Assembly (NCBI GenBank): GCA_947625915.1
Contig: CANQPX010000021.1
Coordinates: 1 to 32,593, forward strand
Origin: an uncultured Clostridia bacterium
GTDB lineage: Bacteria > Bacillota > Clostridia > Oscillospirales > Ruminococcaceae
DNA: 32,593 nucleotides
Reading direction: 5' to 3'
The position numbers and the translations under genes were made by a program. The first letter of the stretch is position 1. Every line of letters begins with the position of its first letter. Shown here piece after piece: positions 1 to 7,615 of the stretch. Under the pieces are notes generated by a model. The model saw nothing but the letters and a program-made list of their open reading frames with translations. It had not been told where the DNA came from and searched no databases.

Positions 1-386
1 CGCTTATTCTTCTTTAATTTTCATCTAATATTAGAACGCTCGTACTAAGATAAGCAAAACTAAAGAACCCGTAGCCATTGCAATCCCCGTTCAAGAGTTC
101 TAAAGAATTATTCCTATAATTTCAACTATAGCATAGCGAGCGCGGAGAGGGATAGGGTTAGGAAAAGAGGGATGCACGAAAGCTGACGCAAGCGTCAGCT
201 GGAGAAACGCAGGGAAAGGGAAATCAAAACGCGTAGCGTTTTGATTTTTAACCCAGTGCGAGCGCCTAAAGGCGCGTTCGGGTTCGCCCTTTCCTGAAGT
301 GTCATCCCCCCGAAAGAAAAAACTAAAAGATTTTTACTATGCTTTTAATAGAAAAGCAAACGGAAGGTTACGTCCAAAAGAAAAAA
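1..386. other. Non-coding region downstream of metG
   Basis: No credible coding region is visible on either strand. The first 135 bases are AT-rich and featureless to my eye. From about 136 the sequence becomes GC-richer and carries three hairpins, listed separately. The segment lies past the 3' end of metG, which is on the minus strand. No gene from the left side enters the window. Confidence 0.6.
181..283. repeat. Three consecutive palindromes (multi-hairpin element)
   Basis: Three hairpins follow each other. The first is at 181-189/192-200, with 9-bp perfect arms AGCTGACGC/GCGTCAGCT. The second is at 221-232/236-247, with 12-bp perfect arms and a GTA loop. The third is at 262-267/270-275 (GCGCCT/AGGCGC), inside a weaker outer ACCC/GGGT pairing. 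An outer imperfect inverted pair (AGGGAAAGGG near 211 and CCCTTTCCT near 287) encloses the last two. The short-loop GC-rich style resembles the dispersed repeats at 5611, 19192 and 30014, but the sequence is not the same. Any of the hairpins could end metG transcription; that role is inference. Confidence 0.6.
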
Positions 387-2336
387 TTACCGCAGTTTCG
401 CCCCGTTCGGTATGTCTTTGTCAACGAATATAACTTTCGCCGCATCATCTACATCGGCAGCTACTATCATTCCGTTTGACTCAACTCCGCAAAGTACCGC
501 AGGCGCAAGATTTGCTACAACTATCAGCTTCTTGCCGATAAGATCTTCAGGCGCGTACCACTTGGCTATGCCCGAAACTACCTGACGTGTGCCAAATCCG
601 TCGTCAAGCTGTAAACAAAGCAGCTTCTTCGCCTTGGGAACCTTCTCACAAGCCTTTACTTCCGCTACGCGTAAGTCAACTTTTCCGAAATCATCTATTT
701 TGATAGTATCCGAAAGAGGTACAAGATTTGCTTTGTCTGCATCTTCCGCGGGCGCGGGAGCGTTTTTCAGGATAATGGCGTTCAGTTCTTCCGTCTCTTT
801 TTCAATGTCAAGACGCGGGAAAAGTATCTCTCCCGGCTTTACGGTGACATTTGCGGGAAGAACACCGAATTTTCCCGCCGCTTCATATGTCACGGAATTT
901 CCGTCCGCACCTATCTGCTCCCGGACTTTGGGCATGGTCTCGGGCATGAAGCAGGAGAGAAGCACCGTTGATATCCTTATGGTCTCAAGCAAATTGTAAA
1001 GGACTGCCGCAAGTCTCGGCTTTTTCGCTTCGTCCTTTGCAAGTACCCACGGCGATGTCTCGTCAATATATTTGTTTGCACGGCTTATAACTTTGAAAAT
1101 TTCCGCAAGAGCGTTGTTCAGCTGCGTTTCGTCAACATAATAGTCAACTTTTTTGCGGAGCGCTTTTGCCATTGAAACAAGTTCATCATCTATTGGGTCG
1201 GACTCTCTTTCGGCAGGAAGAGTTCCGTCAAAATATTTTTTGACCATTGTTACCGTACGGGAAACAAGATTGCCCAGATCGTTGGCAAGGTCGGAATTTA
1301 TCCGCTCTATCATTATCTTGTTGGAGAAAGAACTGTCCGCGCCCAGTGCCATTTCACGCAGAATGTGGTAACGGATAGCGTCGCAGCCGTAACGTTCGCC
1401 AAGGACAAGGGGGTCAACGACATTTCCGAGAGATTTGCTCATTTTCTGACCGTTGAAAGTTATCCAGCCGTGAACGGCAAGATGTTTCGGCAGCGGCAGG
1501 TCAAGCGCCATGAGCATTGCAGGCCATATGATAGCGTGGAAACGCATTATATCTTTTGCTACCATATGCACGTCCGCGGGCCAGAATTTGTCATAGTCGT
1601 TATAAGCGGAATTGTTGTAGCCGAGAGCGGTGATATAGTTTGAGAGGGCGTCTATCCAGACGTAAACAACGTGCTTATCGTCAAAATCAACGGGTATGCC
1701 CCATTTGAAGGAAGTTCTTGAAACGCAGAGATCTTCAAGACCGGGCTTTATGAAATTGTTTACAAGTTCAACGGCGCGGGTCTTGGGGCGGAGATAGTCT
1801 GTTTCGAGCAGGAGTTTTTCGATCCTGTCGGCGAAGGGCGACATTTTAAAGAAATAGGCTTCTTCGCGGGCTTCTTTGACTTCGCGGTGACATTCGGGGC
1901 AGCAGCCGTTCTCATCAAGCTGTGATTCCGTCCAGAAACTTTCACAGGGAGTGCAGTATTTGCCCTTGTACTCGCCTTTGTAGATATAACCTTTGTCATA
2001 AAGAGTCCTGAAAATTTTTTGCACCGCTTCAACGTGGTAGTCGTCGGTAGTGCGGATATATCTGTCGTAGCTGATATTCATATATGCCCAGAGGTTCTTG
2101 AAAATTTCTACTATCTCGTCAACATATTGTTTTGGGGTTATGCCTTTTTCGGCGGCTTTTTCCTCGATCTTCTGACCGTGTTCGTCGGTGCCGGTGAGGA
2201 ACATAACATCATAGCCCTGCATTCGTTTATATCTGGCGATGGAATCGCAGGCGACCGTAGTATAACAATGCCCGATATGGGGATTGCCCGACGGATAATA
2301 GATAGGGGTAGTGATATAGAACTTTTTGTTTGACAT
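387..2336 (-). CDS. metG: Methionyl-tRNA synthetase
   Basis: Cytoplasmic class I aminoacyl-tRNA synthetase that charges tRNA-Met with methionine. At 649 residues it has the length of the Bacillus-type enzyme. The N-terminal Rossmann domain carries the HIGH signature (PHIGH, near residues 19-23). A zinc knuckle follows with two CxxC pairs (CTPC and CPEC, about residues 128-149), then the KMSKS loop (QKMSKSLGN, around residue 300). The helical anticodon-binding domain comes next, and a C-terminal tRNA-binding (OB-fold) domain covers the last 100 residues or so, with a VDLRVAEV start. The ATG is preceded by GGGAGGAA at a good distance. The gene stands alone behind a near-perfect promoter (2370-2398) with a short leader, so there is no room for a T-box or SAM riboswitch. 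Confidence 0.97.
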   Translation of the reverse strand: MSNKKFYITTPIYYPSGNPHIGHCYTTVACDSIARYKRMQGYDVMFLTGTDEHGQKIEEKAAEKGITPKQYVDEIVEIFKNLWAYMNISYDRYIRTTDDYHVEAVQKIFRTLYDKGYIYKGEYKGKYCTPCESFWTESQLDENGCCPECHREVKEAREEAYFFKMSPFADRIEKLLLETDYLRPKTRAVELVNNFIKPGLEDLCVSRTSFKWGIPVDFDDKHVVYVWIDALSNYITALGYNNSAYNDYDKFWPADVHMVAKDIMRFHAIIWPAMLMALDLPLPKHLAVHGWITFNGQKMSKSLGNVVDPLVLGERYGCDAIRYHILREMALGADSSFSNKIMIERINSDLANDLGNLVSRTVTMVKKYFDGTLPAERESDPIDDELVSMAKALRKKVDYYVDETQLNNALAEIFKVISRANKYIDETSPWVLAKDEAKKPRLAAVLYNLLETIRISTVLLSCFMPETMPKVREQIGADGNSVTYEAAGKFGVLPANVTVKPGEILFPRLDIEKETEELNAIILKNAPAPAEDADKANLVPLSDTIKIDDFGKVDLRVAEVKACEKVPKAKKLLCLQLDDGFGTRQVVSGIAKWYAPEDLIGKKLIVVANLAPAVLCGVESNGMIVAADVDDAAKVIFVDKDIPNGAKLR

Positions 2337-2369
2337 TTTAATTCCTCCCGAAATTTACGATATGATACT

Positions 2370-2398
2370 ATTATACTCCGATAAAACCGATTTGTCAA
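2370..2398 (-). promoter_or_regulatory. SigA-type promoter of metG
   Basis: Reading the minus strand, TTGACA (2398-2393) and TATAAT (2375-2370) are separated by 17 bases, which is a perfect vegetative consensus. The start codon of metG is about 34 bases downstream of the -10 box. Confidence 0.85.
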
Positions 2399-2439
2399 AT
2401 TTACGGGAAAAATTATTTTTGTTAATGGAAGTGCGGCTT

Positions 2440-2676
2440 TTACCGCGTCCATATCCCGAAAAAATGGTCAAAGAATATAAATCCTATGCTATCATCGCTT
2501 TTGTAAAAGCTGAACACTTCCATAGGCACGGAACTTATCATGTTGTAGGAATTGACATAGACTGTCATAAAACCCACCGTGAACGCTGCCATAAGCAGCA
2601 CCGCCGTACAGGAATACAGCACGCGGAGCCTTGCTTTTTCCTCTTTGTCGGCAAGGATATTGAAATTGAACGGCAT
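2440..2676 (-). CDS. Small single-pass membrane protein of unknown function
   Basis: Unrecognised 78-residue protein. It has a polar N-terminus (ILADKEEKARLR), then one strongly hydrophobic segment at about residues 18-42 that would span the membrane, then a short polar and aromatic tail ending in FGIWTR. The ATG follows a strong AAGGAGAG ribosome binding site at proper spacing. That is why I call it a real gene although another frame is also open here. It begins 24 bases downstream of the spoIIP stop codon on the same strand, so the two are probably co-transcribed. A role in sporulation is suggested only by this neighbour. No clear terminator follows it. Confidence 0.6.
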   Translation of the reverse strand: MPFNFNILADKEEKARLRVLYSCTAVLLMAAFTVGFMTVYVNSYNMISSVPMEVFSFYKSDDSIGFIFFDHFFGIWTR

Positions 2677-2700
2677 AATAAAAACTCTCCTTGATATGAT

Positions 2701-3897
2701 CTATGTATAACATTCCGCAAGCGCTCTGCCGATGAGTTCGCCGCTGTATACTGCCTGATCGATGCTGTTTGCGTGACCGCCTACTTCTATGAGTATAGAA
2801 CCGGTGGTAAGATCCTGATTATATTTCCTGTAGTCAAAGAGTATCGGACGGGTAAGCCCCGGGAAATCGCTTTCGAGCTGCTGTTCAAGCATACAGGAAA
2901 AGCGGAAATTTTTCATATGCTCGGGCATATCCATAGTTCCGTCGTCGCAGCCGCTTATTATCATTATCTGCGCGGCGTTTTTCCCGTTTATTTCGGCAAC
3001 GGGAGCGATCCTTTCGCCGTCCGGGCGTTCTATTGCGTCGCGGTGTATGTCAAGGACTATTTTTATCGAAGGATATTTTTCAAGGATATTTTGAACCGTT
3101 TCGCGGCTGCGGTCGTAGCTGCCGTTGTATGAGGGATAGTCATGCATGGTCGTGTCATGTATAACGGCAATCCCCGCTGCTTCGAGCTGTTCGGCAATAG
3201 CATTTCCCACCGCAGCCATGTTCATGCGCTCGTCTGTGGTGCGGGAATTGAAGCTGCTGTCATAGAAATCGCGTTCATAGGGTTCATAGCTTTCCGTCGT
3301 ATGAGTGTGCATTATAAGCACCTGCGGCTCACCGTTCTTTTCGGCGGTGAATTCGGGCGCAAGACGGCTCTCGGCAATAAGTTCGCTGTTCGGAACATCG
3401 GTAAGGTTGCGGACTTGTCCCGCAATATCAAGATCGATATATTCATCGCCGCCGAAATGCCCGTAATGAACGGAAGTGATATCCCCGTCACGGTTTTCGA
3501 GATTTTCGGGATAAGGTTTCGGTCCCGCGTCGATGTTTTCATCGGCAACAACGCGTTCCTCATCGGAACTGCTTGGTATCTCGGGCGAACCGAAAGAGAG
3601 CATATCCGTATCGTCAACGGTAAAAACATGACTTTTTTCTGCTGAAGCGGGAGTTTCCGCAGTATGCTCGTCCGACAGCGCGGCGGAAAGGGTCTCTTCC
3701 GCATTTTCCGAAGCGGTCGGTGCTTCGACGAAAATATCCCCGACAGAAAGCATTGCGGATATGCTTGCGGTGCGGAAAAGAATGTTCCTTGTTTTCGGCA
3801 CGACTGCCGCCGCTGCCGATAGCGCAAGCGGCAGGATCAGCAAAAGAGCAGCTGTTACCGCAAGAAGCCGCAGGTGTTCTTTCCTTTGTCTTGTCAT
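2701..3897 (-). CDS. spoIIP: Stage II sporulation protein P (peptidoglycan amidase/endopeptidase)
   Basis: Membrane-anchored cell wall hydrolase which, in the DMP complex with SpoIID and SpoIIM, thins septal peptidoglycan so that the mother-cell membrane can engulf the forespore. The product is 398 residues when started at MTRQRKEHLRLL, which sits behind GGAGGG. A 14-residue longer start has no ribosome site. One N-terminal membrane helix (about residues 10-30) is followed by a low-complexity acidic linker, then the amidase domain from about residue 190. The expected residues are visible: VLIMHTHTTESY with its histidine, VLDIHRDAIER, and ILIEVGGHAN with the catalytic glutamate. A sigma-E-like promoter lies upstream. 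The gene implies that the organism, or its recent ancestor, forms endospores. Confidence 0.93.
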   Translation of the reverse strand: MTRQRKEHLRLLAVTAALLLILPLALSAAAAVVPKTRNILFRTASISAMLSVGDIFVEAPTASENAEETLSAALSDEHTAETPASAEKSHVFTVDDTDMLSFGSPEIPSSSDEERVVADENIDAGPKPYPENLENRDGDITSVHYGHFGGDEYIDLDIAGQVRNLTDVPNSELIAESRLAPEFTAEKNGEPQVLIMHTHTTESYEPYERDFYDSSFNSRTTDERMNMAAVGNAIAEQLEAAGIAVIHDTTMHDYPSYNGSYDRSRETVQNILEKYPSIKIVLDIHRDAIERPDGERIAPVAEINGKNAAQIMIISGCDDGTMDMPEHMKNFRFSCMLEQQLESDFPGLTRPILFDYRKYNQDLTTGSILIEVGGHANSIDQAVYSGELIGRALAECYT

Positions 3898-3928
3898 TTT
3901 ACATCCCTCCGAAAGTTGAACGTTATTA

Positions 3929-3958
3929 ATATTATGCACTGGATATGGGAAATATTCC
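3929..3958 (-). promoter_or_regulatory. Putative sigma-E promoter of spoIIP
   Basis: On the minus strand GGAATATT (3958-3951) and CATAATAT (3936-3929) are separated by 14 bases. This fits the mother-cell sigma-E pattern (ATATT about 14 bases ahead of a CATAnnnT-type -10) and not the vegetative one. In Bacillus, spoIIP is in the sigma-E regulon, so the assignment is consistent with known biology. Confidence 0.6.
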
Positions 3959-4013
3959 TTCCGAAAGAAAAAACCGCCGAAAAAGGTGTTGCAAAAGTAA
4001 TCAGAAAATATTC

Positions 4014-4042
4014 TTGATTTGTTAATAATTGTATGGTATAAT
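4014..4042 (+). promoter_or_regulatory. SigA-type promoter of nadB
   Basis: TTGATT (4014-4019), 17 bases, then TATAAT (4037-4042) preceded by TGG, which gives an extended -10. The nadB start codon is about 42 bases further on. The leader contains TTTTACACCTATAAGG, in which ACACCT vaguely recalls a niacin-repressor half-site, but no second half is evident. Confidence 0.75.
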
Positions 4043-4084
4043 AAAGGTAATTTTTACACCTATAAGGAAATGAAGGAAGAAACA

Positions 4085-5548
4085 ATGACTAAAAATTACG
4101 ATGTAATTATCGCCGGTACAGGCGCAGGCGGACTTTATACCGCCATAAACCTTCCCCGCAGTCTGAAGATCCTTATTATGACCAAAAGAGACCTTATACT
4201 TTGCAACTCCGCTCTCGCTCAGGGCGGTATCGCTGCCGTGTATAAGCCTACGGACGACAGCGTCCGCCTGCATACTAACGATACCCTCATAGCGGGCGGT
4301 TTCAAGAATAACCCCGACAGTCTTAAAATACTCGTGAACGAAGCCGCTCATGAAATAGAAACTATCCTTTCCCTCGGAGTCGATTTTGACAGGGACGAAA
4401 ACGGCGAGCTCCACAGAACTCTTGAGGGCGGACATTCCCGCCGCAGGATATTCCACCATAAAGATTCCACGGGATTTGAGATAACCACTAAGTTACAGGA
4501 GACGGTAAAGTCTCTCCCCAATGTGGATATCCTTGAAAATGCTCTGCTTTGCAGACTGAAAAAAACTTCAACGGGATTTTCCGCAGATGTGCTCCGTAAC
4601 GATGAACACAATACATATAACAGCAGGTATTTTGTACTTGCAACGGGCGGTATAGGCAGAGTTTACGACTATACGACAAATTCCGCTATCGCTACGGGCG
4701 ACGGCATAACTTTTGCTTACGAAATGGGAGCAAATATAAAAAATCTTTCTCTTATACAGTTCCACCCGACAGCTTTCAAGAATAAGGACACAAGAGAATG
4801 TTTCCTTATTTCCGAAGCTGTGCGCGGCGAAGGCGCATACCTTAAAAACTGCAACAAAGAAAGATTTATGCAGAATTATGACGAACGTCTTGAACTTGCG
4901 CCGAGAGATGTTGTTTCTCATGCGATAGTTACGGAAGGACGGAGACTGGAGTCGGACGAATTTTATCTTGACATAACGCATAAGGATCCGGAATTCCTTA
5001 AAAACCGTTTCCCGATGATATATAAATATCTGCTCAGTCAGGGGATCGACATGACAAAGGATATGATACCTATTTATCCGTGTCAGCATTACCTTATGGG
5101 CGGGATAAACGTTAACACTTCGGCAATGTCCTCGATAGACGGTCTTTACGCGGTGGGAGAATGTTCCCATACGGGCGTTCACGGGAACAACCGCCTTGCG
5201 TCAAATTCGCTGCTTGAAGCGTTGGTGTTCGGCAGACAGGCTGCGGAAGATATCGCGCGGAGGATCGAAGCGGACGGTGAAACGGACATAAGCGCACTTG
5301 AAAGTGCGGATTTCCCGATAAATACCGATGCGGAGCCTGTTCCTCACGGGATAAGGACGGAAGTCCGTCACATCATACAAAAGTCGTATTTTGTCATTCC
5401 CGATATGCAGCAGGCTTTAGCGGGATTTGAGAGAGTATCGGAGATAAAGCGTATGCTTGAAGAGGGGAATTATATCATTGACTATAATTATGTTGAAGCG
5501 AAGTCGCTGACAACGGTGGCATATCTTATACTTAAAGAAGTTATTTAA
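4085..5548 (+). CDS. nadB: L-aspartate oxidase
   Basis: FAD enzyme that oxidises L-aspartate to iminoaspartate, the first step of de novo NAD synthesis, and feeds quinolinate synthase (NadA). It has 487 residues from MTKNYDVIIAG. This start follows AAGGAA and AAGGAAG, and the upstream in-frame codons lack a ribosome site. An N-terminal dinucleotide-binding fold (GTGAGGLYTA, about residues 11-20) is followed by SRRRIFHHKD, the FHPTAF segment, EAVRGEGAYL, and the C-terminal FAD contact GLYAVGECSHTGVHG plus NNRLASNSLLEALVFG. These are shared by NadB and the related succinate dehydrogenase flavoprotein. The length and the absence of sdh neighbours favour NadB. The usual nadA and nadC partners are not in this window. 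Confidence 0.93.
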   Translation: MTKNYDVIIAGTGAGGLYTAINLPRSLKILIMTKRDLILCNSALAQGGIAAVYKPTDDSVRLHTNDTLIAGGFKNNPDSLKILVNEAAHEIETILSLGVDFDRDENGELHRTLEGGHSRRRIFHHKDSTGFEITTKLQETVKSLPNVDILENALLCRLKKTSTGFSADVLRNDEHNTYNSRYFVLATGGIGRVYDYTTNSAIATGDGITFAYEMGANIKNLSLIQFHPTAFKNKDTRECFLISEAVRGEGAYLKNCNKERFMQNYDERLELAPRDVVSHAIVTEGRRLESDEFYLDITHKDPEFLKNRFPMIYKYLLSQGIDMTKDMIPIYPCQHYLMGGINVNTSAMSSIDGLYAVGECSHTGVHGNNRLASNSLLEALVFGRQAAEDIARRIEADGETDISALESADFPINTDAEPVPHGIRTEVRHIIQKSYFVIPDMQQALAGFERVSEIKRMLEEGNYIIDYNYVEAKSLTTVAYLILKEVI

Positions 5549-5554
5549 AAAATC

Positions 5555-5601
5555 ATAGTTCGTTGTCAGACGACTCAGCGGGTCATTTGACAACGAACTA
5601 T
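5555..5601. repeat. 14-bp perfect inverted repeat after nadB
   Basis: ATAGTTCGTTGTCA (5555-5568) is the exact complement of TGACAACGAACTAT (5588-5601), with a 19-base loop. It starts seven bases past the nadB stop and could act as a terminator, although no long T-run follows. The right arm recurs with one change at 19516-19530 (TTGACAACAAACTAT), beside repeat copy 2, so it probably belongs to the dispersed repeat family. Confidence 0.7.
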
Positions 5602-5610
5602 TAATTTAAG

Positions 5611-5936
5611 ATCGTCGAAAAAATAAAAAGGCGCGGACAAACTAAAAAACGAAAAACAAAACTTCGCCCGAAAAGCTGGTCCAGCGCAGCCGCGCTGGTG
5701 GGGTCGAGGGGCGAAGCCCTCGCCGCCGTCCGCAGACGGCGGAACTCCTAATGCCTTTAGGAGCTCCGCAAGGGGTGAATTTACGCCGTAGGCGTAAAGA
5801 GGGGGCTGCCACTGCGAAAACCAAAACTTCGTTTGGTTGAGGGCGCCCCCCTTGGCATTAACGGATATTATAATTTATGCCTTGCCAAACAGCCCGGTGA
5901 GCTGTTTTGCAATACAGAGCAATTTGTTTTTTGAAA
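5611..5936 (+). repeat. Dispersed multi-hairpin repeat, copy 1
   Basis: About 325 bases without coding potential. It opens with an A-rich head (GCGCGGACAAACTAAAAAAC) and continues with a chain of GC-rich hairpins. These include CCAGCGC/GCGCTGG, GAGGG/CCCTC, CCGCCGTC/GACGGCGG and TTTACGCC-GTA-GGCGTAAA (5780-5798). It ends with a conserved tail (CCCCTTGGCATTAACG, then GCCAAACAGC and GCTGTTTTGC). Copy 2 at 19192 matches the head, first hairpins and tail but has different palindromes in the middle. Copy 3 at 30014, in opposite orientation, has only the head and first hairpins. It separates the convergent genes nadB and hflX. Confidence 0.85.
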
Positions 5937-5965
5937 AATAATTTATTTTTTGTATATATCGCTTT

Positions 5966-7210
5966 TCATATCCTGTACCCTTCAACAAGGTACAGGATCT
6001 TTTTATCCACAATGGCTTCAATAAGCGTTCCCTCGGGAAGATATTCCTCGGAAAGTATCTTTCCTTCTATACGTATAGTATTTATAAGATTTGTTTTATC
6101 ATAAGGTATAGAAAATTTTCCCCTTACGGAAGTTTCGGGAAGGTTCCGCGCGATACATTCAAGAAGATCGTCAAGCCCTTTGCCGTATTTTGCGGAAATT
6201 TTTACGGTCTTATCATCACAGGGGATATTTTCCGCTTCGGGAAGTTTGTCACATTTGTTGAGAACGTTTATCCTCGGTATGCCGTCACAGCCGAGATCTT
6301 TCAGAACTTCGGCGGTAACTTCCGCCTGTTCGTAACCGTCATCGGCACTGATATCAATAAGATCTATGATGATATCGGCGTTTGCGGCTTCTTCAAGAGT
6401 GCTTTTGAAAGCTTCAACAAGATCGTGGGGAAGTCTCCTTATGAGTCCTACCGTATCAATGAGCATTACGCTGCGTCCGTCGGGAAGTTCAAGACTGCGG
6501 GAAGTCGTATCAAGAGTCGCAAAAAGTTTATTTTCCGCAAGAACTCCCGCGTCGGTGAGAGTATTAAGGAGCGTTGACTTTCCGACATTTGTGTAACCCA
6601 CGATGGCTGCGGTAAGAATGTTATCTTTTTTGCGCCTTGCGCGGTGGAGTTCGCGGCGTTTTTCCAGTTCTTTGAGTTCTTCTTCGAGGGCTTCGATGCG
6701 GCGGCGGATATGGCGTTTATCGGTCTCGAGCTTGGATTCGCCGGGACCTCTTGTGCCGATGCCGCCGCCGAGCCTTGAAAGTTCAACGCCTTTGCCTGCG
6801 AGACGGGGCAGACGGTATTTCTGCTGAGCGAGTTCGACTTGAAGGCTGCCTTCTTTTGAGCGGGCTCTTTGGGCAAAGATATCCAGTATGAGCGTTGTGC
6901 GGTCTATAACGCGGATATCGAGTATTTTTTCGATATTTCTCGTTTGATTTGCGGTAAGTTCGCAGTCGAATATGACAAGATCGAGTTCCAGCGCGGCGGC
7001 TTCTTCGGCAAGCTGTTCGAGTCTGCCTGAACCGATGACGGTGGCACTGTCGCAGGAGGGGCGTTTTTGTATTACTTTTGCGACAATTTCCACACCTGCC
7101 GTTTCGGAAAGTTCTTCAAGTTCGTCAATGGAACGTTCCGCGTCAAATTCTCCGGTGTCAGCCGATACAAGAGCGGCGCGGGTCACTTTTATAATAGTAT
7201 TGTCAGTCAT
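5966..7210 (-). CDS. hflX: Ribosome-associated GTPase HflX
   Basis: GTPase that binds the large ribosomal subunit and splits or rescues stalled ribosomes under stress. It has 414 residues from MTDNTIIKV. The chosen ATG follows GAGGGAGGGAT, whereas the 11-residue longer reading has no ribosome site. The N-terminal HflX domain includes the glycine-rich stretch LSRLGGGIGTRGPGESK. A coiled coil of Glu/Lys/Arg follows (about residues 165-195), then the G domain with G1 GYTNVGKST (near 205), G3 DTVGL and G4 NKCD. The short C-terminal domain ends in LVEGYRI. It is a single gene with its own promoter (7252-7280), divergent from the small gene at 7356. A plus-strand terminator-like hairpin overlaps its last codons. 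Confidence 0.95.
   Translation of the reverse strand: MTDNTIIKVTRAALVSADTGEFDAERSIDELEELSETAGVEIVAKVIQKRPSCDSATVIGSGRLEQLAEEAAALELDLVIFDCELTANQTRNIEKILDIRVIDRTTLILDIFAQRARSKEGSLQVELAQQKYRLPRLAGKGVELSRLGGGIGTRGPGESKLETDKRHIRRRIEALEEELKELEKRRELHRARRKKDNILTAAIVGYTNVGKSTLLNTLTDAGVLAENKLFATLDTTSRSLELPDGRSVMLIDTVGLIRRLPHDLVEAFKSTLEEAANADIIIDLIDISADDGYEQAEVTAEVLKDLGCDGIPRINVLNKCDKLPEAENIPCDDKTVKISAKYGKGLDDLLECIARNLPETSVRGKFSIPYDKTNLINTIRIEGKILSEEYLPEGTLIEAIVDKKILYLVEGYRI
5970..6005 (+). terminator. Plus-strand terminator inside the hflX 3' end
   Basis: ATCCTGTACC (5970-5979) pairs perfectly with GGTACAGGAT (5989-5998) and is followed by CTTTTTA on the plus strand. The hairpin overlaps the codons for the last residues of HflX. 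On the plus strand it would stop transcripts from nadB or the repeat before they run antisense into hflX. On the minus strand the T-run is on the wrong side. Confidence 0.5.
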
Positions 7211-7251
7211 GGCAGATCCCTCCCTCGGATCAAATTCTATCATACCGTTAA

Positions 7252-7280
7252 AGTATAATACGAAAATCCGTTTTTGTCAA
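7252..7280 (-). promoter_or_regulatory. SigA-type promoter of hflX
   Basis: On the minus strand TTGACA (7280-7275), 17 bases, TATACT (7257-7252). The hflX ATG lies about 42 bases downstream. It is back to back with the promoter at 7290-7318. Confidence 0.8.
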
Positions 7281-7289
7281 GACGGGGCA

Positions 7290-7318
7290 TTGACGGCGGG
7301 GGAAAGCTGTGTTAAAAT
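7290..7318 (+). promoter_or_regulatory. SigA-type promoter of the 66-residue gene
   Basis: TTGACG (7290-7295), 17 bases, TAAAAT (7313-7318). The ATG of the small gene is 38 bases downstream of the -10. The promoter is divergent from hflX, with only about ten bases between the two -35 boxes. Confidence 0.65.
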
Positions 7319-7355
7319 GATGTTGGTACATATTTTGAAAAAAGGAGCGGCGGTA

Positions 7356-7556
7356 ATGAAAAAGAAAAAGATTCTGCCTATCCCGCAGGGATTTACGGCG
7401 GAAGATGTGAAAACGGAATCGAGCATTTGCACGGGAGAAAAAACGATAGGATTTTACAGTGCGGCGGATAAGAAGCTTCATTTTGCGGAATTGGTGAGTG
7501 ACAGAACGGACATAGAAAATTTTTACGAAAAATACGGTATCGAAAAAGGCAGATAA
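7356..7556 (+). CDS. Small hypothetical protein, 66 residues
   Basis: Unrecognised cytosolic protein with no membrane segment or signal peptide. It begins MKKKKILPIPQGF and ends in IENFYEKYGIEKGR. The sequence alternates short beta-like stretches (KTIGFYSA, KLHFAELVS) with a final amphipathic helix. It is supported as a gene by a proper promoter, an AAAGGAG ribosome site 9 bases ahead of the ATG, and a strong terminator just after the stop. The longer open frame that starts in the hflX promoter region has no ribosome site and would overlap hflX antisense, so I reject that start. No function can be assigned from sequence or neighbours. Confidence 0.7.
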   Translation: MKKKKILPIPQGFTAEDVKTESSICTGEKTIGFYSAADKKLHFAELVSDRTDIENFYEKYGIEKGR

Positions 7557-7564
7557 AAGATCGC

Positions 7565-7598
7565 GCGTTCCGGGGCATATGCTCCGGAACGCTTTTTT
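7565..7598 (+). terminator. Rho-independent terminator after the 66-residue gene
   Basis: GCGTTCCGG (7565-7573) pairs with CCGGAACGC (7584-7592), and the inner GCATATGC can extend the pairing. TTTTTT follows at 7593-7598. This is a classic strong terminator, eight bases past the stop codon. Confidence 0.9.
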
Positions 7599-7615
7599 GT
7601 GCCTGTGTGCAAATA

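Noticed and set aside
181-283. CRISPR array or tRNA-like structure in the left non-coding region
   Set aside because: There are three different palindromes with no repeated unit, regular spacing or cloverleaf.
4043-4084. Niacin-repressor (NiaR) operator in the nadB leader
   Set aside because: Only one weak half-site (ACACCT) is visible and no symmetric partner.
6972-7355. N-terminal extension of the 66-residue gene overlapping hflX
   Set aside because: The frame is serine-rich shadow sequence of hflX and crosses both divergent promoters. The ATG at 7356 has the ribosome site.
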